A stretch of DNA of 64,000 bases from Populus alba (GCF_005239225.2 NC_133288.1:20342169-20406168); one strand, 5' to 3'. Numbered from the stretch's first letter, positions 36,480-48,555 are shown. Numbers and translations: made by a program. The notes: generated by a model from the letters alone, not told the origin.

Positions 36480-37160
36480 TACAGGACAAGCATATATCCT
36501 TGGCTTTTAAATTGAATCTCATTGGACAATAGCTCAGAGGAAAGAACATTAAAACTCATTGATTTGGCAAGCAATATAGCACTCATAAAGATTAAAAAAC
36601 AAAGGGATGAATATGAGGAATTCAAACCACTAAAAACATGATGAATTAAGTCATCATCCTCTACAGGTTGTCCAGATACAACTAGTTGATTTGCCCATGA
36701 CTTTTCATCTGAGAATATTCTCCGTAACTTTTTATTTCTTGATATAAAGACTGCAATTGACATTTTAGGTAATTGATGCGGGAACATGATTACAAGGCAT
36801 TATTGTTAGCTAAGGCAAGCCTATTCGTATGAGCAATATAAAAACCAAAGGTTACTGACACAACCTTTTACTCTAAATGGCATTTAGCCAAGAGAGAATG
36901 AATTGGTCTTTCTTTTTCATAAGAGAAAGGTCCAATTAATTGTAGGAGTGAAAGTTCCAAAGTTGCTAGTGTCTGGAAGAAGTTTAGTCCAGCATGATTA
37001 AACACTATCCACAAAACCTAGCAAATCATTACTTTGTAAAACCAAAAGTAATTGGGAAATCCAATTAGGCAATTCGTTCGATCTAATCGTACCAAAGTCA
37101 ATTGTCTAATGTTTAGGAGATTAAAAATGGTGAACGAGGAAGATATTTTTGTGGAAGTGT
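36480..37160 (-). pseudogene. Copia gag fragments
   Basis: Minus strand: LTLVRLDRTNCL continues in another frame as LLLVLQSNDLLGFVDSV, the N-terminal gag text of copia elements (LDRTNYLxW type), then KLLPDTSNFGT. Further on, WANQLVVSGQPVEDDDLIHH and VFSGLNSSYSSL match the UBN2/gag domain. Frameshifts and stops are present. There is no zinc knuckle. Confidence 0.75.
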
Positions 37161-37196
37161 ATAGATACACAGGAAAAAAAGGTGTTTGCTTGTATA

Positions 37197-37208
37197 GCTC
37201 TGATACCA
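37197..37208 (-). promoter_or_regulatory. Copia primer-binding site
   Basis: Read on the minus strand TGGTATCAGAGC follows the LTR end CTTTCA directly. This is the usual copia primer site complementary to initiator methionine tRNA. Confidence 0.85.
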
Positions 37209-37466
37209 TGAAAGATTGTATAAACACAATGTAGCAATCAATGCCTACACTAGTCTCTACGTGTTTCATTCATATAATTATAAAATCTATATGATGAAGT
37301 TTTATATACAAGGAAAGACCTAATACGGGTGACAACACACTAACTATAAACACATTCTAAATAAGGAGATACAATCATGAAAGGAAACTATGTGTGTGCT
37401 GGAGAGAAACCAACCAAAATATATGTCTTCTGTAGAGCTCCAATATTTGAGTTGTCTTGTTTAATA
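37209..37466 (-). mobile_element. Copia remnant, LTR at the 5' end
   Basis: Partner of the LTR at 34759. The element-side end CTTTCA abuts the primer-binding site. The outer end reads TATTAAACAAG where an intact LTR would start TG, so one base has changed. The adjoining five bases are CCTAA. Confidence 0.75.
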
Positions 37467-37833
37467 CCTAAAGTCGATGATAAACCGAAGTTCTTAGTCT
37501 ATTATGACTTTGATCAATCTAAAAAATCTATTTTTATATCAAAAATTCAAAGTGTAAATCAAAAATATCTTGCAAATATATAATTAAATAAATTGATAAT
37601 TATCTATATTTATTAAAAAAAACATTTAATAATAACTAAAAAAAATCAAGAGATGGATTTGATTTACTTCTTCCATGCATGTTTGCTAAGCGATTTAATT
37701 TAAATTATCATAAAATTCACGATTAAAAACATCACATAATTCCACTTGTCCTTTACACAAAATTCTCTATCAACTACAAAACCCAACTAGTGTTATGGTG
37801 GCTAGAACGACATTCAAGATAGAAAACTCAATT

Positions 37834-38030
37834 GATGTGTTGTTTTTATATAGAAATCATGTTTTAAAAAAATTTTGAGTTTTTTTACTTGAAATTAATT
37901 TTTTGGATGTTTTGGATTGTTTTGATATTCTGATGTTAAAAAATAAATATTAAATAATAAAAATATTATTTTAATATATTTTAGAATAAAAAATATTTTA
38001 AAAATCAATTAATACCACAATACAATGCAT
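37834..38030 (+). repeat. AT-rich MITE-like element, copy 11, with a mapped empty site
   Basis: The flank copy at 35.8-36.2 kb lacks this stretch: CTCAATT passes there almost directly to GAAGAATT. Here the two halves are separated by about 197 bases with the family core TTGATATTCTGATGTTAAAA and a CCACAATACAATGCATTA end. This gives near-exact boundaries for a family member and shows it as a discrete insertion younger than the flank duplication. Confidence 0.7.
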
Positions 38031-38103
38031 TACCGAAGAATTTACCCTATGACCTTTATATTGAAACACCCACACATGCGTAGATCACATCACGCATTAA
38101 AGA

Positions 38104-38288
38104 CATTTTCTATTTGTTTTACATTTTAAATGCGTTTTTTAAAAATAATTGAATTTTATTTATTTATTTTCGCTTCAAATTAATATTTTTAGTATTTTAT
38201 ATTATTTTAATGTGTTGACATCAAAATAATTTTTATAAAATAAAAAATATTTTTAAAAAGTAAAAACAGTATAAACTTCATCCTAACC
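38104..38288 (+). repeat. AT-rich MITE-like element, copy 12
   Basis: It contains TTTTAATGTGTTGACATCAA, then AATAATTTTTATAAAATAAA, and ends with AACTTCATCCTAACCGTAAC. It begins exactly where the similarity between the two copia flank copies stops, so its insertion may have cut that flank. Confidence 0.55.
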
Positions 38289-38611
38289 GTAACTACTCAA
38301 CAGTGACATTAATTCTGTACCCCACGAATCACGTCATTGAAATCTCCACACCTGATGTTTTAACCAAATAACCGTATCGTGTATTTTGCGTGCATGAAAT
38401 GACTATAATATCAACTTGTCTTTTTAGTTTCCTGCTTTTTAAATTTTTGGCCTTGGTTACTTTTTACTCGGGGCATTTTAGTCAATCAAGTACCCAACGA
38501 CCGGTATCGTTTCACCACAGCCAAAAGCAATTTCCAACAATGAGCACTCAACAACCAAGTACAAATAATCTAATGACCATTGAGGCCCTTCTGTCCACTA
38601 GCCACCTCGTC
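38289..38611. other. Intergenic between MITEs
   Basis: Moderately AT-rich unique sequence with a 74-codon frame of no recognisable similarity. I see nothing else in it. Confidence 0.5.
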
Positions 38612-38614
38612 TAA

Positions 38615-39252
38615 GGCCTTGTTTGTTTCCTGAAAAGTAGTTTCCGGAAACATTCCAAAACTTTCCTGTGTTTGTTTGTCAAGGAAAGTTGGTCAAAGCG
38701 GAAAACGAAACCTTCTAGTCAACAGGAAAAACATTTTCCGGTCAACGGAAAACACTCCAGACAATTTTAGTTAATGATGGTTTCAGGAAAGTGTTTTCCT
38801 TTTAGCTGTGTTTGTTTTCTGGAAAGTGGTTTCGGGAAGCACTTTCCAAACTTTCTTGTGATTTGTTTGCCCAATGGAAACACTTTCCAGTAAAAGGAAA
38901 ATTGACTTTGGTTTTCAAATGAAAAACAGTTTCCCGGAAGTTGTGAAAAATCATTAAATTATTCTGATTCAAAATTTGACTCTTTGTTCTTTATCATGTT
39001 TTTATGAAATTTTTATTTATCAATTTGATCCTCATTCATTGAATTGAAATAATTTATGAAATGTTGCCCTTTGATTCCAATTATATTTTTTTTCATTTTC
39101 ATATCTTTATTTGCTTAACAATCATTATTCGAACACTAAAAGCCAGTCAGTGTTCATTTTTTCATTAACACTACCAAAACAGTTCGGAAAATCCACTTTC
39201 CCGAATTCACTTTCCAGAAATTAACTTTACTTTCCTGCAAACAAACGGAGCA
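38615..39252. mobile_element. PIF/Harbinger-type (Tourist-like) MITE, 638 bp
   Basis: The left end GGCCTTGTTTGTTTCCTGAA and the right end read backwards, TGCTCCGTTTGTTTGCAGGA, are inverted repeats that continue less exactly through GGAAA(G/C) blocks. TAA stands on both sides (38612-38614 and 39253-39255), the three-base target duplication typical of this superfamily. The left third is internally duplicated (a second GTGTTTGTTTTCTGGAAAGT near 38812), and the middle is AT-rich filler. There is no transposase. Confidence 0.75.
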
Positions 39253-39255
39253 TAA

Positions 39256-40374
39256 ATACCGTCCTCCAGTAGATTCCAAAACATCAATTTATAAAGGTCA
39301 TTTTCGTCAAACCAAAAATTGACACGGTAAATTAAGCCAAGATGGTAGTTTCACCCGCTGCCACCATGAGGAGTCTGTTCCCAAAAGACTTCCATATCCA
39401 CGAGGAGGGAACCACCCTAAGGTACCAAATTTGTCCTTTTAGAAAAAGAACAGGGACATCTTAGGAAACAAAAACAATGTGACCCGTATATAATTACCAA
39501 GCCCAGAACGTGCTGTTGTTTAAAAAGCACAGCCTGCAGTGATTCTTTCCATGCAGATTACATTTAAGTGCCATGTAGGAACGCACGTGGCAGATCAATC
39601 CCAGTCAGCAATCCTTCCTCTTTAAAACACACGCTCCTGGCCTCTGCTCTTTATCCTCTCACTCGCCAAATCAAGATCACCACACAACTGAAAGCTCTCA
39701 TTTCCATCGATCTCCTTTCTTTTTGTGTATTGTTTGGGTCTTGTCGCCGGAGATCATCTTTTCGCCGGCAAGTTGAATCTATTAACCTGTAAATGGAGGA
39801 TTCGGCTACTGATTGTAGGCGGGTGTTCAATTTCCAAAGTGAGGGTGACGTTATCTTGCCGTCGAGTATTTCGGGAACTTTAACAGTATTTTTCTAGAAA
39901 TCCAAAACAAAAGCGACTTGTACTTAGCAGAGTTTTGAAGTTATTCCATGCTTTGTCCGCAAATCAGACTCAAATATAATACTATTGCTTTGTAATAATT
40001 AGAATCTCTGGAGGAGGTCTCAACACTTTAGAGTCCCTCCAAATTAGAAAAAAGTTGGTAAACGCAGCAAATTCTTGGGTTTCCGTGTGGTTTTGATCTG
40101 CTGATCTTATTCTGTGTGGAGTATTCAATGCTTCTGCTGCTTCATTTAATCGATGTGTAGAGTAGAGAGTTATACAGTTCAACTAACTTTTTTTTAAGGA
40201 TTTCTCTTGAATTTCTTCGTTTCTCAATCTGTCTTGAGAGCGAAGATATTTTAGGTTTTTTTTTTCGAGGTTTCTGTGCACTCTGTTGGCAGAAATTAAT
40301 AATTCAATAATGGAAGAGAGAATTTGATTAGAGTGAGGAGGTTTTTTTTTCTAGGGTTGTTGATTACTGCGATC
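39256..40374 (+). promoter_or_regulatory. Promoter and leader of the DUF506 gene
   Basis: A TATATAA string at 39487-39493 and a TTTAAAA string near 39619 are both possible TATA boxes. CT-rich sequence at 39640-39720 looks like a plant 5' leader. The long leader contains an upstream ORF (listed) and a second six-codon one at about 40311. Which TATA is used cannot be told. Confidence 0.45.
39793..39897 (+). CDS. Possible upstream ORF, 34 residues
   Basis: An ATG in good context (AAATGG) opens a frame that begins MEDSATDCRRVFNF and ends in ILPSSISGTLTVFF before TAG. It lies about 480 bases before the DUF506 start codon within the probable leader. Its composition is protein-like and unlike the AT-rich surroundings. 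It could be a conserved regulatory peptide, a chance frame, or part of an alternative first exon (a GTATTT donor-like site stands near its end). Confidence 0.3.
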   Translation: MEDSATDCRRVFNFQSEGDVILPSSISGTLTVFF

Positions 40375-41993
40375 ATGCCTTTTCCAATGAAGATTCAGCC
40401 GATCGATTATCAAACACTCGTTGAACCAGTGGCTCACCAGTTGGAGTCAGTAAAGCCGGTGGGGAAATCACGATTGAAGCGACTGTTTGAGAGGCAGTTC
40501 CTGAGAAATTCAGCTGCTGAAAAGGTCGGTGCCATCGAGGAGACGCATTTGAAGGACGGCTGTAACGAGTTCGAGCCGAGTTCGGTGTGCTTGGCGAAAA
40601 TGGTGCAGAACTTCATCGAGGATAGCAACGAGAAGCAACCGTCAGTTAGGTGTAACCGTAATCGCTGCAACTGCTTCAACGGAAATTGTAACGACAGTTC
40701 TGAAGATGAATTTGACTCGTTTGGTGGTTTTGGCGATTCTAATCTTTCCTCCTCTGTTGAAGCAATTGAAATTCTAAAGGTAATTAAATCAATTGCGTTG
40801 GAATTGAAATCTTTTTTTCTTGTTTTTGGTTTTGGAATTGTGCAAGTGATAGGGTTTTTATGGGCAGAGTTTGGTGCTGTGTGCAAGTGTTTGTGAGAGG
40901 AATTTGCTGGCGGATACAGCGAGGGTTGTTGATAAGAACAAGATGTGTAAGCGAAAAGATGATGTTTGGAGGAAGATCGTTGTTGATGGTCTGTTGGGTC
41001 TTGGATATGACGCTTCTATCTGCAAATCTCGCTGGGAAAAAGCCCCCTCCTATCCCGCCGGTACTTTCTCTCTCTCAAATGGATAAACCGTGTTTGTGTC
41101 CGTTTCCTAAATTGCGCAAAATATCCTTTTATATTCTGTTTGGTTCCTGGAAAAGGATAATTAACTAAAACCCAGAAAGAAAAGGAACCATTTTTATATC
41201 ATATTTCGGAAACAAGTAAAATCATTGAACCCAAAATTTTCACTAGTTTAGGAATATCTTCATTTTCTTCTTGGTTCATCAGACAAAGAGCGGAAAATTT
41301 TAAATCCCTTATTTGCTGGGAGAATACGGGGAAGAAGAGCTGTGATTACATTTCAATGTGAATTGTGATCAGAACACCTACATGCAATCAATTATGGGAA
41401 ATAATGTATAGTTTGTTTCGAATACAGGGGAATATGAATACATAGATGTGATCATCGCAGGCGAGAGGCTGCTAATTGACGTTGATTTCAGATCAGAATT
41501 TGAGATAGCTCGATCAACCAAGACTTACAAATCTCTTCTCCAAACTCTACCTTACATTTTCGTAGGTAAAGCTGATCGTCTCCAGAAGATTATTGCCATT
41601 GTATCGGATGCAGCAAAGCAGAGCCTTAAGAAGAAGGGCATGCCCATTCCGCCATGGAGAAAAGCTGAGTACATCAAAGCTAAGTGGCTTTCTCCTCACC
41701 CGCGAACCACACCTCTCAGCTCAAAAGAAACATATCCTAAACCGGAAAAGGAGCAAACTTTGGTTCAAAATGGGATTGCGGAGATTGAACGGAGTTGTCA
41801 AGAGAAGAATTCAGTGGAGGATGATGTTGAGATGGGCGAGTCTGTGTTTGCTTTGTCATCTGAAGGTTCCGTGGCAGAAGAGGAGGTTGTAGCGGTGAAA
41901 GAATGGAAGCCACCTGATGTTAAGCCGAAAAGTTTACAAATTGGGATTAAGATGGTGACCGGATTGGCCTCTGTTATCGAAGATGAGCCTTGA
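40375..41993 (+). CDS. DUF506 family protein (PDDEXK-like nuclease-fold family)
   Basis: Three exons, 40375-40779, 40868-41060 and 41428-41993, splice in phase with GT-AG ends and give 387 residues, typical for the family. The start MPFPMKIQPID fits close homologues as I remember them. Visible blocks are an N-terminal FEPSSVCLAKMVQNFIED, the Cys/Asn stretch RCNRNRCNCFNGNCNDSSED, then the core: LGYDASICKSRWEKAPSYPA, GEYEYIDVIIAGERLLIDVD, FRSEFEIARSTKTYKSLLQT, LPYIFVGKADRLQKI, KKKGMPIPPWRKAEYIKAKW. The family (PF04720) has a restriction-nuclease-like fold, but its catalytic role is undemonstrated. One Arabidopsis member, RXR1, represses root-hair elongation, and others respond to phosphate supply. 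The acidic C-tail is family-variable. No neighbour suggests a pathway. Confidence 0.93.
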
Positions 41994-42132
41994 AATTTTG
42001 ACCATCCTCCCTTTTTTCCTTTTTGTTTTTTTTTGACATTGAAGAACAGATTATATGATCGTATATGTTTTAACCGATCAAACCAAAACCCCTTCTACTT
42101 TTTGTGTAAGGGTGTGGTTTTACTACTAATAT

Positions 42133-42138
42133 AATAAA
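42133..42138 (+). terminator. Candidate poly-A signal of the DUF506 gene
   Basis: AATAAA about 140 bases after the stop codon, in T-rich sequence. No other good candidate lies closer. Confidence 0.45.
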
Positions 42139-43654
42139 ACTCTTTACTGTAAGAAGAATGGCTAATACAAATGACATAATTTCCTGAGTTTTTTTTGTTA
42201 ATCCTCGCCATGTTTCTAAGCTTCTTATTTAGAGTATAGTGTTTAAATCAGATGAGGTTCAATTGATTTTATATATTGTTCCCATCCATTGTCGGTTTCT
42301 CTTTTAATCTTATTCAAGTTCTCACAGAGAAGGGGATCTTTACACCAGTGCAATAAAAAAAAGTAACAAGAGAAAAAGGGTAATCTCCATTTTTTATTTC
42401 TCTGTTTCTCAATCCGTCACATGTCATCTATTGGTGATTTTGTGTGTTTTTCTTGAAGGCAAGCAGAACAGAATTTGATGATGAAGAGAGAATAGACTCG
42501 TGCTTTCTCGAGCTGCGTGAGGCGAGGACTGAAAGAAAATCATTTTTAATAGCCCAGCCACATGGCTCTCTGTTTTCTTATTCAATGTTTTTACTTTATT
42601 TACTCTAATTATCCTTTTATTCTTGAGCAAAGAAGCTCTTCTTTAGAATTAGATATTCTGATTAGTTCGTGACAGTTTATTAGTCTCATTCATGTCACAG
42701 TAGTTGCTTGTTGTGGAATCTCGGCAGAGAGGAGAGCAATTGGTCATGGGTGGTTGGTATTTTTCTTTGCCGTGTGGGCTTGGTAAATGAGTTGGTTACT
42801 CCACCACCCTTTTGACCATACAAGCGCTCTCGACTCTTTTTATTCTCCATGGTTTTATGACCAGTGCTCGATGATCTAGACGAGGATTAAGAGGAGAAGG
42901 GATGAAGATTTACAGGTTTGTAACTAGGATTTGATTTGGTTATTTTCAACTATCAGGGTCAATGTATAATATTTTGCCTTAATATCTACGAATTTAGCAT
43001 CTGTGTGACGATGCATTGCGACTATACTCCAGTCTGCTTGATTGGTTTGTGGATTGGATTGGTTCCGTTTGGAATGGGAGAAAATGAATTGCTAGCTATT
43101 TTTGTTTGGTCATCTTTGTATATAATATGGTTACCGTTGCTTGTCAAGTGAAGATTGCTCCTGGAGCCATGCGGGGATGCATGAGCTGGATCCTCAAAAT
43201 GAATATGTTCTTGTCGTGCAAGCAGAGAGCTTAGATATATTTTTATCCTTCGTAAAAACTGTCTGTAATAAAACATCGACAGATTAAACAGTCTTCTAGT
43301 GCAGAGTCACCAAATGAAAGTGGCTTGTGACGGCAGACAGTGGTGCTTTGAAAGTACTTAAATTTCAAGAGGCTGACTAATGTACCCTTATCCGTTGTTG
43401 GATGCTGTAGTTGCGAGGGCGAAAGTAAATCCTTTTGTAAGAATTGTCAGTTTCACCTCGTAATTACCTTGACTAATGAACGTAAAACCTTTTCCTTTTT
43501 CTACTTTTTTTCCAGCAAGACAGTAAAAACAATTTCTTTCCCATCGCAAAGAATCGACTCCCACGAGGGCTGCTGAATTCGAATCGCTAGTCCAGCGCAA
43601 CTTGCCTTGGCTGTACGCAATATGGTGCGCCCGTGCTTGGGAGCATGGAAATTA

Positions 43655-43795
43655 GTTAAAATTTATTTATTTTTTTATATATTTTTTTTATATAATTTTG
43701 ATGTGATGAGGTTAAAATAAAATTTTAAAATTAAAAAAATATTATTTTAATATATTTTTAAATAAAATAATATTTTAAAAAAATAACTCATTGAC
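43655..43795 (+). repeat. AT-rich MITE-like element, copy 13
   Basis: It contains TTTTGATGTGATGAGGTTAA followed by an AATAAAATTTTAAAATTAAA run and a TTTTAATATATTTTTAAATA block, as in the other copies. Confidence 0.5.
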
Positions 43796-44569
43796 AAAAC
43801 TCTCGCTAGCATGAACCAAATTTTGTTGTTTCTGTATGCGGTTTAAACATATATTTTTTTAACGTGATTTGAGGTGGGAAGGTGAGGAACCATATAAAAA
43901 AATACTATTTATATATATTTTTAATTAAAAAATATTGTAAATATTTTTGGGGAATTGCACAAACTAAAGGAAGCTCTTTTTTTCTTTTGGTTTATATTTT
44001 TCCCTTTTTTTGTGCTTTTAAATCGGAGATAAATAATTGCAAGTTGTAAAATATAGGCTTCTAGAACATGCGAGTATGTAGGTGGACTGCTTCTAATATC
44101 CATCATTTATACAAAAAAGTATTTTGCTATATATTTTTGTGATCATTGGGTCTTTTGCCGCGCGATACACGAAAACCAAGTGCTTAAGCCATGTCCCGCT
44201 TGCATTACGAAAACCTTCTTCCTGTTATGTCTTTTACCTTTCTGTCCCTCCTCTCATGGTGGGAGTGACAAATTTGCCAAGTTTGTGGATTCCATGTTTG
44301 GCAATTGTATCCGAAACCTTCCTTATTAAGACCCGTGATTTCTATTTAAGAGTTGAATCGTATCCGGACAGCCACGTGGCCTATCCTGCTTTCCCACTCT
44401 ACATGTTCACGAGAGAGGAGATCAATACGAGTAGAATTGTCTTTCCCCGGTCTATTACCTTACATACAATCAATGCATGATCAAGCGTTAGGGCATCTCC
44501 AACACGAGGGGCTAATGAAAAGTCAATGATGAAATGAAGAGTTAAAATAGCTTTTTTATAGTAGAAAAA

Positions 44570-44748
44570 TCAAAAGAATTTTAAAGTAATTTTTGTATTG
44601 AAATGTATTAAAATAATATTTTTTTTATTTTTAAAAAAATATTTTGAGATTAACACATCAAAATAATCTAAAAATACATAAAAATAATTAATTTTTAATA
44701 AAAATATATATATTTTAATTTTTATTGCACCGTGTTCCCAAACAGTGC
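44570..44748 (-). repeat. AT-rich MITE-like element, copy 14 (inverted)
   Basis: The complement of the core is clear: GAGATTAACACATCAAAATA then ATCTAAAAATACATAAAAAT. It ends with GCACCGTGTTCCCAAACAGT, a good example of the family terminus that resembles CACNGTNTTCCAAACA. Confidence 0.6.
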
Positions 44749-45872
44749 TTTAAAAATAATTATATAACAACAATATACTTCATCGACTTTTATCAATGTT
44801 TTTCTTAAGAAACAACTCAAAATATTAATATTAAATGTATCAAGCACAAAATAGTTTATTGAAATGATTTTTTTCATTGAAATCCGTATAAAAGACCATA
44901 TTTATGCTATTTAAAACGTTATATCAACAATATATTAAATTCTTTCACGTGGCCTTTCCCTCGTTATTTTTACTTAAAATGTGTGATATGTCACATGAAA
45001 TTTAATTAAATGTAAGAGTTAGTAACACACCAAAAAACTAGTGGTCCAAAAGGGGGGGGTTAAATTAAGCAGAACCACATGCACAGGCTTACGCATGAAC
45101 AGGTGATGGAATTCATGCATATATTATATATAATAATTAACTTTTCTAAAGTTAAAATATATGCTTCTTGACTTCTTCCACATGCATCCAGTGTACTTCT
45201 CGACCGGTGGCTCGTTCGTGAGGAGAAATTAAAGCTCACAGCTGATTCCCGTAGTCAATAATTCTGTCTCAAGCAATTCACCATAAAAAGGAAGAAAGTT
45301 AATATTAGGCTATTAAAATATAATTTTATTTTCTTTAACACCACTGCTGCTATTTTCTCTTTTGATTCTTAGCGTCGCTATACTAATTAATTAAAATAAA
45401 TGAATAAGCTATAATTAAAATGTAATTTTGATTTGTTGAAAAATAAATAATCGGTCTCACATAAACATTAAAAATAAATACGATTAACCGATTTTTTAGT
45501 AAAATAACAAAATTATTAATTAACTGGAACGCTAACGTTGATAAGCACGTTAAAATCACTAATTTTGATTTTCTTTAATAGCAGTCATCAATATATAAAG
45601 AATTCATTTACACGTGAGAGTTTTATGCAGTTTCTATAAAAAATTTTTTGTCTCTATATTTCAACTCTAACCTAACTAATCATTGGGTTTAATTGTCTGT
45701 TTACATATATTACATAAAAGTCAAAATAAGAATCAAAAGCAAATTATTTAAATGGTGAAAATATTACGTGTAATTATGATTTTAAGAACTGTGAAGTAAT
45801 GTTGATAAACAGCTTAATTATAGTTTTTATATATACATACGTTTTTGACATAAATAATTTATACTAAATAAT

Positions 45873-46048
45873 AATGTGTTTTTTGCATTTCAAAAATATT
45901 TTTAAAACAAATTAAATTTATTTTTATTTTAAATTAATTTTTTTATGTTTTTTAAGGTTTTAAAGTGTTAATATCAATAATAATTTTAAAATATATAATT
46001 TTAATATATTTTCAAGTAAAATATATTTTAAAAAACAAATGCTATCCT
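45873..46048 (+). repeat. AT-rich MITE-like element, copy 15
   Basis: It opens AATGTGTTTTTTGCATTTCA, has the TTTTAAAGTGTTAATATCAA core and ends TTTAAAAAACAAATGCTATC. Confidence 0.55.
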
Positions 46049-47008
46049 ATTTTTAAATGTTCAAAATAAAACATCACGAACACCATTCTTTGGATCATCC
46101 ACCTCATAAGTAAGATAATTTAACTTTTCACACGTGTTCTTGTTGGCTTTTTTTTTTTTTTTAAAGTAGAACATAAATGGAAACATAATCTTATCATCCA
46201 CTTCTACATTACGTACCAAATCTCATAAATGGAAACATAATATCATTTCCAAATCAAGGATTTGCAGTGAGCAAGCTGGCTATCATAAGGTCCATATCAT
46301 ACCTTTTTTTATTCCTACAGTATATTTACTAGTAATTTCTGAATGCAATGAGTGTCCCGTCCCTCCTTTAACCCTAGAAAACAGATCCTTGTGAACTTTA
46401 TTATTAATGTTGTCGACTTTATTTATTTCACTTTGATATATCTTTTAAAATGGTATGAGATACACTTCCAATTCCGACTACATCAGAATTAATAATTATG
46501 CATCTAATAATTTAAATATTTAGATCGATAGATAGATTTTTAACAATTTCATGTATTTAACCACTTAAGAGTTGTTTTACATCCATTATTAGAATCCGGC
46601 TAACCCTTTTACTTTAATAGGATTAAGGGAAAGCTATCGATACATTAATTCATCCGGTAAATTAATGCCATGCCTGGTGAATCAATTAGACTAAATTAGT
46701 AATTAGTGCAGGTTTAATTAATAAAAGATTAAATATTACAAAAAGGGGTACCAGAGTTGACTGGTTCGTGTCGGTGGTGCAAAGGATACGAGAGTTTCAC
46801 ATCATGTCTCTGATACTCGTTCGTGCTATTTATGCATTTTCTGTCACTTTTTTTGGACCACCTCCACTGGAAAAAGAAAAGTTATCATCACACTATTCTC
46901 ACTGCATTTTCTGCTTGGTTCTAGGAAATACGTACCTTTTAACTTTTCACACATGTTCCTTGTGGCTTTTTTGGTTTCCAGCGCATTTTTTTAAGAGGTA
47001 TCACAGTT

Positions 47009-47011
<3 letters not shown>

Positions 47012-47062
<51 letters not shown>
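47012..47062. repeat. (AT)25 microsatellite
   Basis: An uninterrupted AT run of about 51 bases. Confidence 0.9.
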
Positions 47063-47063
<1 letters not shown>

Positions 47064-48399
47064 CTTATTTTTATTTAGAATAACGATCTATTTTAAAAAA
47101 TATTAAATGAATCTAAAAAAAATAAAAAAAAAAAATCATTAAACATACTTTGAAGTTCTAGTTATGATATTATCAATTCCATAAAAAAATTATCAAAAAC
47201 TCAACAATATAAAAAAAAAATCATTAATGATGATACAAGTAGTCTATACTTGTTGTCAAAGATAGGTAGGTCATCCTTTATTTTTAGATAGTTTTTTGTT
47301 AAGTAATTTTTAAATGTGTTATTTTGTTAATAATTTTAATTAAATATGTTAATTTTTTAAAAAGATTGTTCCTGCTGGCATGCCTTTCAAAATTTGAATA
47401 AAAACCAACCAAAAACTTTAATCTCTGCTATCGTTTCATGCTATTTTTGTACAACGGTATGTATCATGCATATGATATGCTACTTGCCAGTGATGTGGGG
47501 TTGACATACTTTCCCAAAACTAATATAGAAGTGGGAAACAGAGCTATCAGTTAGTTATCTTCGGGTTATTTTTATGTTTTTTAGAGTATTTAATGTTTTT
47601 TTCAAATATTTAGCTTATAATTAGTATTTAAGAATTGTCAGAAGGGAAGCAGTAGTGTTACTCTAAGAATCTGAATCGGAGCTCTCGTCTATTTCTTGCA
47701 GCCCAAGGTAGCTCCAAAGTAGGGAATATTAATTGCTTGTACGAGAGGATGGCCGGCTTGAAAATCCATGGCCACCGAAAATACATACAGAGGCAACCTT
47801 TATAAAATGCAGATTTGATGATTCTGAGTCTTAGTTGAAGCATTTAAGCAATCCAAGGAATAGATGCTAATTCCTTGAGCTTTACAACGGTACCGAGGAC
47901 GGCCGCCAGGATCGATTGATTAAAGACTCCACCTTTTCTCCTTGTCGGGGAACTGGGTTTTGTGTTTTTCTTAAGCCAAAAATGCAAATTTCTTCATTGA
48001 TAAATAGCCCATTAATCTTGAGCATCGATCCAATCTCTCCATGTTTAAATATTTAAGCAGATAAGCAAGAAATTAAATGAAAATAATACATTTGTGCCTT
48101 GAGAAGGACACGGCGGAGTCAAACCCTGTAGAGCACCCCCAAGATCCGTGAGAGGCATCCCAACAAAGGAAAGGAACCAAAGAAATAGTAGGTAACCATC
48201 AAAAAACGTTATATTCTCTTTTAATTCCCTGTTAGGCAAAAGTTGGTTCATCCTCAAAGAGCCAAGCCTTGACCTCACACCTAGAAAAACCATCTACCAC
48301 TAACTTTACCTTCTTTCTTTTCCTTTCAATCATGGCAGATTTGTTGTAATTTTTCAAATTTGAATAAAAGGAACTAACAAATAAAGCAAGTATTAGATT

Positions 48400-48555
48400 T
48401 ATAGCGTATTTGATATTATAAAAGTAATTATTTTTAATATATTTTTTACTTAAAAATATATTTAAATAAATATTTTTTTAAAAGTATATTATTAACACCA
48501 ACGAATTAAAATAATTAAAAAATAATTTTTAAAAAATCAAAAATTTTCAAAACAC
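48400..48555 (-). repeat. AT-rich MITE-like element, copy 16 (inverted)
   Basis: It begins TAGCGTATTTGATATTATAA and contains TTATTAACACCAACGAATTA AAATAATT, the complement of the core. It ends near TCAAAACACGATGCC. Confidence 0.5.

Larger units (their letters stand above)
34759..37466 (-). mobile_element. Ty1/copia retrotransposon remnant, rearranged
   Basis: Read on the minus strand the order is LTR (37466-37209), primer-binding site (37208-37197), gag fragments, a copy of outside flanking sequence (36245-35818), 21 bases of LTR start, the RT/RNase H end of pol, and LTR (35057-34759). The outer flanks CTTAA and CCTAA look like a five-base target duplication with one change. Protease, integrase and most of reverse transcriptase are missing. 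The element is dead. Having flank sequence inside it means that a duplication and deletions followed the insertion. Confidence 0.75.

Noticed and set aside
40434..40886. 150-codon minus-strand open frame opposite DUF506 exon 1
   Set aside because: A shadow of the real plus-strand exon, whose family motifs and splice sites are clear.
44124..44480. 118-codon plus-strand open frame
   Set aside because: Starts in AT-rich sequence, no recognisable motif, and a MITE-type phrase follows at once. Probably chance.
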